In this document: positions 1 through 4,832 of the stretch, piece by piece
Layout: every line of letters starts with the position of its first letter
Position numbering within the stretch: the stretch's first letter is position 1
Source of the DNA: CANNDT01 sp945876205
Lineage (GTDB): Bacteria > Acidobacteriota > Vicinamibacteria > Vicinamibacterales > UBA2999
Assembly: GCA_947503365.1 (NCBI GenBank)
Contig: CANNDT010000132.1
Coordinates: forward strand, 1 to 9,833
Direction: 5' to 3'
Length of the DNA: 9,833 nt
Made by a program: the position numbers and the translations under genes
The notes under the pieces: generated by a model
The model's input: only the letters and a program-made list of their open reading frames with translations
Databases searched by the model: none
What the model was told of the DNA's origin: nothing

Positions 1-103
1 CGCAAGTTCTGGGCACTCGCGACAAGTAGAAGGAATCGCACCTCGGTCCACGTCGGCAGGCCCTTTGCCGTGTTCGTCAACGTGCGGGCGCACGATATCC
101 GGC

Positions 104-133
104 TTGATCGAGCATACGCAAGTTGCGTAGGAT
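104..133 (+). promoter_or_regulatory. Sigma70-like promoter of the toxin-antitoxin operon
   Basis: TTGATC at 104-109 and TAGGAT at 128-133 are separated by 18 nt. A start about 7 nt after the -10 falls at the GTG start codon at 140, so the toxin mRNA could be leaderless or nearly so; no Shine-Dalgarno sequence precedes that GTG. The operator palindrome fills the second half of the spacer. Confidence 0.5.
115..129. promoter_or_regulatory. Palindromic operator of the toxin-antitoxin promoter
   Basis: The 15-base sequence TACGCAAGTTGCGTA is a perfect inverted repeat with 7-base arms around a central G. It sits between a -35-like hexamer and a -10-like hexamer and overlaps the first bases of the -10. 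This is where an autorepressing antitoxin of the HigA type would be expected to bind. The symmetry and position are seen directly; binding by the downstream HTH protein is inferred. Confidence 0.6.
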
Positions 134-139
134 TACATA

Positions 140-496
140 GTGGAGTTCATCGAGGCGCCGCTATTCACGCAGCACCTCCACGAGTTCCTAACGGATGACG
201 AGTATCGGGGGCTTCAAGAGCAACTGGCGCGCGAACCTGAAGCCGGCGATGTGATGCCTGGAACCGGCGGTTTTCGGAAGCTGCGGTGGGCGGACAACCG
301 CAGGGGGAAGGGAAAACGCGGCGGCCTGCGCGTGATCTACTACCACTTCCCGGCGGACTCGCAGATCTGGCTCCTGACGATTTACGACCAGGACACGATG
401 AAGGATCTGACGCCCGCGGAGAAGCGCATTCTGAAGGCCGCGATTCAGAAAGAAGCGCAGGCGCGTGCGACTCGGAAGACGCAGCGGAGGAATTAG
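140..496 (+). CDS. RelE/HigB-type toxin of a type II toxin-antitoxin system
   Basis: This 118-residue protein resembles the RelE/HigB-2 family of small mRNA interferases, which cleave mRNA on the ribosome and are held inactive by a partner antitoxin. Recognisable family features are FTQHLHEFLTDDEYRGLQ (residues 9-26), the PGTGGFRKLRW stretch near residues 40-50, a basic segment (RRGKGKRGG), the strand LRVIYYHF, the strand IWLLTIYDQ, and a C-terminal DLTPAEKRILKAAI helix. The length is normal for the family and the frame is intact. It starts at GTG 140. Only 1 nt separates its TAG stop from the antitoxin ATG, giving the toxin-first order typical of higBA loci. Family membership is by recognition; activity is inferred. 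The target sequence specificity cannot be read from the sequence. Confidence 0.85.
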   Translation: MEFIEAPLFTQHLHEFLTDDEYRGLQEQLAREPEAGDVMPGTGGFRKLRWADNRRGKGKRGGLRVIYYHFPADSQIWLLTIYDQDTMKDLTPAEKRILKAAIQKEAQARATRKTQRRN

Positions 497-497
497 C

Positions 498-854
498 ATG
501 GCCAAGAGCAGCAAGCGAGCCACACCCGCGAAGAAGCGAAGCCTATTCGGCGAACTGATGTCAGGCGTGCAGGCGATGCGAGACCATCGGAAAGGGCGCC
601 TCACGTTGCGGTCTCATCGCATAGAACCGATCACCGTTCCGGCGGTGGATTCCGATTTCGTTCGTGAGACACGCGAGGGACTGCATATGTCGCGTCAGGT
701 CTTCGCGTTCACAATCGGCGTCAATCCACGGACGCTCGAACGCTGGGAACAGGGACGCAGTAAGCCGAACGAACAGGCTTCGGCACTGATCCGCCTGGTT
801 CGGAAATACCCGGACACCATCGAACGTCTCGAATCCCTCAGCGTCCCAGCCTGA
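498..854 (+). CDS. HigA/NadS-like HTH antitoxin
   Basis: This 118-residue basic protein carries a C-terminal XRE-type helix-turn-helix. The N-terminus (1-30) is lysine/arginine-rich followed by LFGELMSGVQAMRDHRKG, a segment common in antitoxins paired with this toxin family. The HTH lies at about residues 52-102: VRETREGLHMSRQVFAFTIG, then VNPRTLERWEQGRSKP as recognition helix and wing. It should neutralise the upstream toxin and repress the shared promoter through the palindrome at 115-129. ATG 498 is chosen over the in-frame ATG 465 because GGAGG at 486-490 lies 7 nt upstream, whereas 465 lies inside the toxin gene with no matching ribosome site. Pairing and repression are inferred from arrangement and family. 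Confidence 0.85.
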   Translation: MAKSSKRATPAKKRSLFGELMSGVQAMRDHRKGRLTLRSHRIEPITVPAVDSDFVRETREGLHMSRQVFAFTIGVNPRTLERWEQGRSKPNEQASALIRLVRKYPDTIERLESLSVPA

Positions 855-1140
855 AGGTAATCGGCCGGACTCGATCCCGATCGCCGATATCCCTGACTCA
901 GGCGATCAACTGGCGATGAATCGCTTCAGGATTTAGGCTGTCGAGTTGCGCCATCAACTTGTTCACGTCCTCCGGGTGCAGTCCGGTCGTCGGCTCGTCG
1001 AGCACATACAGAGTGGTGCCGCGCCGCGCACGCGAACATACCCATCGGCCGCATGGGTCACAGACGGGGACGGCTCAGGTCGAACCAGGTCTACCGCGCG
1101 AGGCATCGTCCATGGATATGCAATTGTCGCGTCGGTCCTT
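855..1140. other. Gene-poor gap between the antitoxin and the nucleotidyltransferase
   Basis: Apart from the UvrA-like fragment at about 898-1032, I see no convincing gene here. Bases 1033-1140 give only short frames without recognisable motifs on either strand. A 6-bp inverted repeat ATCGGC/GCCGAT (860-865/883-888) follows the antitoxin stop but lacks a T-tract, so it is at best a weak terminator. The region looks like a deletion scar. Confidence 0.5.
898..1032 (-). pseudogene. Remnant of a UvrA-like ABC ATPase gene
   Basis: On the minus strand one frame reads RARRGTTLYVLDEPTTGLHP, then EDVNKLMAQLDSL, then unrelated residues up to a TGA at 898-900. LYVLDEPTTGLHP is the Walker B and D-loop segment of the second ATPase domain of UvrA (excinuclease ABC subunit A) and its paralogues. 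In an intact protein, a strand of the VVVVEHD type with the switch histidine would follow; here it is absent. Upstream of RARR the frame no longer resembles UvrA. Only about 40 of roughly 900 residues survive, with both ends broken, so this is debris from a deleted or interrupted gene. Whether the source was true uvrA or a paralogue cannot be decided from this fragment. Confidence 0.7.
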
Positions 1141-1746
1141 CTACGATGGACCTTCCGTGATCACCCGCGCGTAATCTCGTGGCGTGTCGACATCGACGAG
1201 CGCTCCCGGGTCGTCGACCGCGACGTTGATGAGGCGGTCCGCGTAGGCGTGCACCACCGCCTTCGCGCCTTCCGTGAGAGGCGCCCGGCGGAGCTCGTCA
1301 AAGGTGGCGCGATCGAACAGGACGGGGTGGCCGTGGCGATCGCCCATCGCCGGACGCACGATGGGTGCGCGCTGCTCGTGCCAGGCGTCGACGACTGCGC
1401 GTATGGTCGAGGCGCGCAGCATCGGCACATCCACCAACGTCACCAATACGCCCGCCGCATCGTCATCGAGCGCGTCGAGTCCCGCCCAGAGTGATGAGAG
1501 CTGCCCGCGCGAGGGATCCGGATTCCTCACGAGACGCGGCGTCACCGGTGAACGGTCGGCGGTGAGGGCGGCTTCGATGGCGTCGTGCTGGCTTCCCGTG
1601 ACGATGATGATGTCGTGGATGCCGGCGGTCGCGAAGGTACGAACGATGCGGGCGACGAACGCGCGTCCGTCGGGGTCGGGGAGCAGCGCCTTCGGCGTTC
1701 CCATGCGCGTGGACTCCCCCGCCGCCAGGATGAGGGCTGTCAGCAT
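1141..1746 (-). CDS. MobA/MocA-like nucleotidyltransferase
   Basis: This 201-residue protein has the GT-A fold signature of the MobA-like NTP transferase family, whose members join CTP or GTP to molybdopterin or attach nucleotides to other small phosphates or sugars. Visible motifs are LILAAGESTRMGTPKALL at residues 5-22 (nucleotide-binding loop with R14 and K19), NPDPSRGQLSSLWAGL at 75-90, the metal-binding VDVP at 105-108, GDRHGHPVLF at 135-144, and VDVDTPRDY at 184-192. The GHPVLF and SxGQxSSL patterns favour the MocA/CoxC-like branch (molybdenum cofactor cytidylyltransferase) over sugar-phosphate enzymes. No molybdoenzyme or XdhC-like gene is in the window, so the substrate is unproven. 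The frame is complete. No clear Shine-Dalgarno precedes ATG 1746. It is divergent from the cold-shock gene at 2003. Confidence 0.8.
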   Translation of the reverse strand: MLTALILAAGESTRMGTPKALLPDPDGRAFVARIVRTFATAGIHDIIIVTGSQHDAIEAALTADRSPVTPRLVRNPDPSRGQLSSLWAGLDALDDDAAGVLVTLVDVPMLRASTIRAVVDAWHEQRAPIVRPAMGDRHGHPVLFDRATFDELRRAPLTEGAKAVVHAYADRLINVAVDDPGALVDVDTPRDYARVITEGPS

Positions 1747-1763
1747 CGGGCCATGCTACCGGC

Positions 1764-1781
1764 TGCGCGCGGAGACGCGCA
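1764..1781. repeat. Small GC hairpin in the mobA-like/csp divergent region
   Basis: TGCGCG (1764-1769) and CGCGCA (1776-1781) form a 6-bp perfect stem with a 6-nt loop. It lies 18 nt upstream of the minus-strand nucleotidyltransferase start, so it would fall in that gene's leader. No function can be assigned. Confidence 0.3.
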
Positions 1782-1813
1782 ATTTACTCGCAGGCAAAGG
1801 GTTCGGGCTTGCC

Positions 1814-1842
1814 TTGACTTCGATGGCCGGAGTTCCTACACT
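1814..1842 (+). promoter_or_regulatory. Sigma70-like promoter of the first cold-shock gene
   Basis: TTGACT (1814-1819) and TACACT (1837-1842) are separated by exactly 17 nt, close to the sigma70 consensus. The expected start near 1849 would give a leader of about 154 nt before the ATG at 2003. This is the best-looking promoter in the window. Transcription from it is inferred. Confidence 0.65.
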
Positions 1843-1848
1843 GCACGA

Positions 1849-2002
1849 GCTTTCAAGCCGAAGCGCAGCAGGACCGCTCCATTTTCGTCTCGGCTTCTTA
1901 TTCCGCTCAGTATCTGCCGGAACGCCATCAAGGGTTTCGGCGGGCGGTCCAAGGGCGCCTGGGGATTGTCCCAGGCCACGCGCGCATCGGAGGACACCTG
2001 CT
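1849..2002 (+). promoter_or_regulatory. Long structured 5' leader of the cold-shock gene
   Basis: From the predicted start the leader contains three local stems. They are AAGCCGA/TCGGCTT (1855-1861/1890-1896), GCCGGAA/TTTCGGC with one G-U pair (1916-1922/1935-1941), and an 8-bp stem GCCTGGGG/TCCCAGGC with one closing G-U pair (1957-1964/1969-1976). In addition GGACCGC (1871-1877), inside the loop of the first stem, is the exact complement of GCGGTCC (1944-1950), so a pseudoknot or alternative fold is possible. The Shine-Dalgarno GGAGGA (1989-1994) lies outside all of these. Leader length and possible refolding recall the cspA-type thermosensing leader. The complementarities are seen; the switching is inferred. 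Confidence 0.45.
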
Positions 2003-2209
2003 ATGCCGGAAGGGACTATCGCTCGTCTCCTCATCGATAAGGGGTTCGGGTTCATCCGCGATGAGGGCGGTATCGAACATTTTTTTCACCGCAGCGCAGT
2101 ACGCGGAGCGGTCTTCGAACTACTGCGCGAAGGCCAGCGTGTGGAGTTTTCATCGGAGGACTCCACGAAAGGACCCCGCGCCGGCGACGTCAGGCTGATC
2201 GAAAGTTAA
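2003..2209 (+). CDS. Cold-shock domain protein (CspA family), copy 1
   Basis: This 68-residue single-domain nucleic-acid-binding protein has the five-stranded cold-shock fold. RNP1 is KGFGFIRD (residues 13-20) and RNP2-like is HFFHRS (26-31), followed by the conserved EGQRVEF and KGPRAGDVR blocks. Such proteins bind single-stranded RNA or DNA and act as RNA chaperones or antiterminators. The length matches CspA-type proteins. ATG 2003 is preceded by GGAGGA at 1989-1994 with 8 nt spacing. A paralogue on the opposite strand at 2967-3191 is about 40 identical residues in the first 64 by eye alignment. A GC hairpin follows the stop. The core reads RDEGGIEHFFHRS where classical CspA has a GxDVFVHxS-type loop. 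Confidence 0.9.
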   Translation: MPEGTIARLLIDKGFGFIRDEGGIEHFFHRSAVRGAVFELLREGQRVEFSSEDSTKGPRAGDVRLIES

Positions 2210-2221
2210 TCCCTCCAACCG

Positions 2222-2243
2222 CCCGGCCCCCGATGGGGCCGGG
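2222..2243 (+). terminator. GC hairpin after the cold-shock gene
   Basis: CCCGGCCCC (2222-2230) pairs perfectly with GGGGCCGGG (2235-2243) around a CGAT loop, giving a 9-bp stem 12 nt after the csp stop. No T-tract follows, so it may be an attenuator rather than a classical intrinsic terminator. Its 3' arm and flank (GGGGTGA at 2241-2247) also supply the only purine-rich stretch before the GTG start of the next gene. Folding could therefore limit that gene's translation. Confidence 0.5.
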
Positions 2244-2256
2244 GTGAACGCATCCC

Positions 2257-2907
2257 GTGCCGCCATCCACCACATCCTCTTCTGGCGGCAAGCTCCGCCG
2301 CATCCTCGCCGGCGTCCTGATCGCGCTCGTCATCCTCGGCGCGTACGCGTTTCTCCACCTCGGCACATTTCTCGCGCGCGAAGACCCGATCACCAAAGCT
2401 GATGCGATCTTCGTGCTCGCCGGTACCGAGCTGGACCGGTCGCTCGAAGGGATCGACCTGTTTCTCGAAGGGTATGCGCCTCGACTGGTGCTGTCTCGCG
2501 AGCAACTCGAGCCGGCGTTCGCCGCGATCGGGCGTCGTGGGGTCGCGCTGCCCTCCGAAGTCGAGCGCGCTCGTGATACGGCGGTGAAGCTCGGAGTGCC
2601 TGCGGATGCGATCGTGCTTCCGGACACGCTGCACGGGAGTACGGCGTCGGAGGCGATTACGCTTCGCTCGGTCGCACAGGAGAATCACTGGCGCACGGTG
2701 ATCGTGGTCTCGTCGAAGTTTCACCTTCGGCGCGCACGGTTTGCCATGCTGCGCGAGCTGCGCGGCACCGGCGTTCAGGTGCTCATGCGGGGAACGCGGT
2801 ACGACGTTGCCCGGCCGGAACAGTGGTGGAAACAGCGCGGCGATATCCGCGACATCCTGTCAGAGGTGCCGAAGTTTGCCGCGTATGCGTTAGGCCTCGG
2901 CGCCTGA
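2257..2907 (+). CDS. Membrane-anchored DUF218 (YdcF/SanA/ElyC-like) protein
   Basis: This 216-residue protein has one N-terminal membrane segment (about residues 16-36, ILAGVLIALVILGAYAFLHL) after a short Ser/Thr-rich head, then a DUF218 domain. Family landmarks are ADAIFVLAG (49-55), RARDTAVKLGVPADAI (104-119), the STASEA motif (128-133, the STxxEA signature), and TVIVVSSKFHLRRARF (147-162), where the SSxFHxxRA pattern is typical. DUF218 proteins such as SanA, ElyC and YdcF are linked to envelope integrity or vancomycin sensitivity, but their chemistry is poorly defined. The single anchor predicts an active domain outside the cytoplasmic membrane. It starts at GTG 2257, after the csp hairpin, so readthrough from csp is possible. 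It is convergent with the second csp gene. Confidence 0.8.
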   Translation: MPPSTTSSSGGKLRRILAGVLIALVILGAYAFLHLGTFLAREDPITKADAIFVLAGTELDRSLEGIDLFLEGYAPRLVLSREQLEPAFAAIGRRGVALPSEVERARDTAVKLGVPADAIVLPDTLHGSTASEAITLRSVAQENHWRTVIVVSSKFHLRRARFAMLRELRGTGVQVLMRGTRYDVARPEQWWKQRGDIRDILSEVPKFAAYALGLGA

Positions 2908-2966
2908 CGGATACACGTCGGCTGTGTCGTTGCCGAGAAGAGGCGACGAGGTTCTTAGATTTGCAC

Positions 2967-3191
2967 CTACGCAGCCGTTGAGCTGCTGCTGTCGTCAGCG
3001 CGGATGTTTCCCGCTCGCGGTCCCTTCGCCGACGGCTCCTCGTCAAAGGCGACCCGCTGCCCCTCGTTCAGAGACTCAAAACTTCCGGCTGTCACCGAAC
3101 TGCGGTGGAAGAACCACTCCTGACCGCCATCGTCGCGAATGAACCCGAAGCCGCGATCCCGCACCAGACGCTTGATCACCCCGTTCGCCAC
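2967..3191 (-). CDS. Cold-shock domain protein (CspA family), copy 2
   Basis: This 74-residue cold-shock protein has RNP1 RGFGFIRD (residues 13-20) and the RNP2-like EWFFHRSSV (25-33). EGQRVAF and KGPRAGNIR follow, then a short tail ADDSSSSTAA not present in copy 1. GTG 3191 is chosen because a perfect GGAGGTGA (minus strand, plus bases 3197-3204) precedes it and the protein then aligns with copy 1 from its first residue. The longer frame from ATG 3296 would add 35 residues with no family match and would overlap the ABC gene. It lies 92 nt downstream of the ABC gene on the same strand and may be cotranscribed. It should bind single-stranded nucleic acid as an RNA chaperone. Confidence 0.88.
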   Translation of the reverse strand: MANGVIKRLVRDRGFGFIRDDGGQEWFFHRSSVTAGSFESLNEGQRVAFDEEPSAKGPRAGNIRADDSSSSTAA

Positions 3192-3206
3192 GTCGCTCAC
3201 CTCCGC

Positions 3207-3224
3207 GGGCCGGTCATACGGCCC
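3207..3224 (-). promoter_or_regulatory. Hairpin next to the ribosome site of csp copy 2
   Basis: On the minus strand GGGCCG and CGGCCC form a perfect 6-bp stem with a 6-nt loop. The 3' arm ends 2 nt before GGAGGTGA of the second csp gene. It could modulate ribosome access, or act as a weak terminator for the ABC gene upstream, although no T-tract follows. Confidence 0.4.
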
Positions 3225-3283
3225 TGTGGTGAGGAATCCAAGTTTCGTTCCACGAAGAGAGAGCTCGTCAGGACCAGTGTCGC

Positions 3284-3997
3284 TCAGGTGAACCACTTAC
3301 GCCATCCAGATGATGGCTTGAGCTCGCCGGTGGCGGGGTTGAGCTCGAGCACGATCGGTGCAACGGCACCGGCGAACGTGCGGTCGGCGGTCAGCACCAC
3401 ACTCGTCAGTGCGCGACTGGACACCACCGCGGAGAGGTCTGCCGCGAATTCAGGGACACCCTCTCCGTTGAGCGAGGCGCTTGGATGCTCAGCCAGGAGC
3501 ACGCGCGGCTGTAACGCCAGCGCGCGGCCGAGGCGGACACGCTGCCGGGCGCCGGCGTCGAGTGCACCAACCCCTTTCTTGAGATCGTTCTCGTCGAGGC
3601 CGACTTCCTCCGCGAGGCGACGCACGCGCCCGAGAAGATCCGCGCTCATCTCGTCGAGCTCGAGCGAGAAGGGCACCGCAAGGTTCTGCTCGGCGGTCAA
3701 CTGGTCCAGGAGAACCGCGCGCTCGCTGAGGATGCCGAAGTGGTCGAGACCCTGCAGCCAGGCGTCAGCGTCGACGATGTCGCGGGTCGATTGGCCGAAT
3801 ACCGTCACGTCGCCGGAGTCAGGCGTGATGGCTCCGGTAATCAGGCTGACGAGAACCTCGGCGGTCGTCTGGTCAAATCCGAGGATCGCCACCGTCTGAC
3901 CGTCGCGAATCTCGAGCTCCTGGATTCTGAGCGGGCGAAGCCCGCGGTAGTCCTTGCTCACGCCTCTCAGCGCGATGACGGAGCTAGCCTGGGCCAT
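3284..3997 (-). CDS. Degenerate ABC-type ATPase homologue, probably catalytically dead
   Basis: This 237-residue protein has the layout of an ABC nucleotide-binding domain of the MlaF/lipid-transport type, but its catalytic motifs have eroded. The Walker A site reads GFDQTTAE (40-47) instead of GxxGxGKS/T, with no lysine. The Q-loop region GILSERAVLLDQLTAEQNLAVPF lacks the glutamine at the usual place. The signature reads LDAGARQRV (146-154) instead of LSGGxxQRV. Walker B reads VLLAEHP (166-172), losing the aspartate but keeping the glutamate. The switch histidine is replaced in LTADR (202-206). The frame and fold-defining segments are intact over full length, so this is a maintained pseudo-ATPase rather than a decaying gene. 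No permease lies nearby. Its start overlaps the end of the PHP gene by 14 nt. It might be a partner or regulator of an ABC complex encoded elsewhere; its role is unknown. Confidence 0.75.
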   Translation of the reverse strand: MAQASSVIALRGVSKDYRGLRPLRIQELEIRDGQTVAILGFDQTTAEVLVSLITGAITPDSGDVTVFGQSTRDIVDADAWLQGLDHFGILSERAVLLDQLTAEQNLAVPFSLELDEMSADLLGRVRRLAEEVGLDENDLKKGVGALDAGARQRVRLGRALALQPRVLLAEHPSASLNGEGVPEFAADLSAVVSSRALTSVVLTADRTFAGAVAPIVLELNPATGELKPSSGWRKWFT

Positions 3998-4832
3998 GTC
4001 CGTGACGGCGGTCCAGGAGCCGCTCCCAGTGAGGGGCCGGCAGCGTCACCGATCCCGGCATCAGTCCATGCCCGGGATCGCCGTGAAAATCCGACCCGCC
4101 CGTGACGAGCAGGCCGAGGTCGTCGGCAAGCCGCGTGTAGCGCGCCACCGTCGCGGGGTCGTGGTCGGAATGAAAAGCTTCGAGCGCATCAAGGCCGGCG
4201 TCTCTGAGCGACGCAAGCCGTGCGTCGATGCGGGTCTTTCCCGGGTGTGCGATCGACGCCATGCCGCCGGCGAGATGGATGATCTCGATCACCGTTTCCG
4301 GGGTCGCGCCCATCCGCGGGATAAATGCCGGATGTCCCTCAGCGAGCCACCGATCGAAGGCGGCGCGCGTATCAATCACGTGCCCCGCCTCGACCATCGC
4401 GCGCGCGACCTGCGGCCGGCCGACGGAGCGGTTGGGCTCACGCCGCGCTTTCGCAAGGATCGGTTCGATGTCGACGGGAACGCCAAGCTCCGCCAGCCGG
4501 ATGCCGATCGCTTCGACACGCGCGACCCGACCCTCCCGTTGCGCACCAAGAAACGCCGCCAGCGCCGCGTCGGCCGTGTCAACGAAGTAGCCGAGGATGT
4601 GGACGTCACGTCCGCTCTCGACAGCGGTGATTTCGATGCCGGCGATCGCCTCGATGCCGTGCTCGCGGGCGACAGCCTGCACTTCGGCGGACGCGGCGAT
4701 GGTGTCGTGGTCGGTCGCGGCCATGACGGAGACGCCGCCGGCGACCGCATGCGCCACCAGCTCACGCGGGGTCGAACGTCCGTCCGAGGCGGTGGTGTGA
4801 AGATGAAGGTCGACGGTCGGTCGAAGGGTCAC
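3984..4832 (-). CDS. PHP-domain phosphoesterase (YciV/RNase AM-like)
   Basis: This 282-residue metal-dependent phosphoesterase belongs to the PHP family close to YciV (RNase AM) and the 3',5'-nucleoside-bisphosphate phosphatases. Probable metal ligands are visible: DLHLHTTASDG (H10, H12, D17), TDHDT (D41, H42), GIEIT (E67), DVHILGY (H78), SIAHPGK (H196), EAFHSDH (H221) and GGSDFHG (D248, H250). The GRPQVARAMVEAGHV block (138-152) is the YciV-type insert region, with Gln where His is common. Relatives hydrolyse pAp-type nucleotides or 5' ends of short RNAs. The GTG start at 4832 overlaps the Fur-ferritin stop as GTGA, with no separate ribosome site, so translation is likely coupled. It should act in the cytoplasm. 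The exact substrate is inferred from family only. Confidence 0.85.
   Translation of the reverse strand: MTLRPTVDLHLHTTASDGRSTPRELVAHAVAGGVSVMAATDHDTIAASAEVQAVAREHGIEAIAGIEITAVESGRDVHILGYFVDTADAALAAFLGAQREGRVARVEAIGIRLAELGVPVDIEPILAKARREPNRSVGRPQVARAMVEAGHVIDTRAAFDRWLAEGHPAFIPRMGATPETVIEIIHLAGGMASIAHPGKTRIDARLASLRDAGLDALEAFHSDHDPATVARYTRLADDLGLLVTGGSDFHGDPGHGLMPGSVTLPAPHWERLLDRRHGHGPG

Noticed and set aside
1134..1152. GGTCC/GGACC inverted repeat at the end of the nucleotidyltransferase gene as a terminator
   Set aside because: The stem is only 5 bp with a 9-nt loop, overlaps the coding end and has no T-tract.
959..1174. A 71-codon plus-strand frame in the gap after the antitoxin
   Set aside because: It is antisense to the UvrA-like remnant, has no ribosome site and no recognisable motif.
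1274..2002. Long N-terminal extension of the first cold-shock protein (frame open from 1274)
   Set aside because: The extension is antisense to the nucleotidyltransferase and reads through the csp promoter. ATG 2003 has a well-spaced GGAGGA and gives a normal-length cold-shock protein.
2908..2966. Bidirectional terminator between the convergent DUF218 and csp genes
   Set aside because: Only a 5-bp TCGGC/GCCGA stem with a 9-nt loop is visible and there is no T-run, so it is too weak to call.
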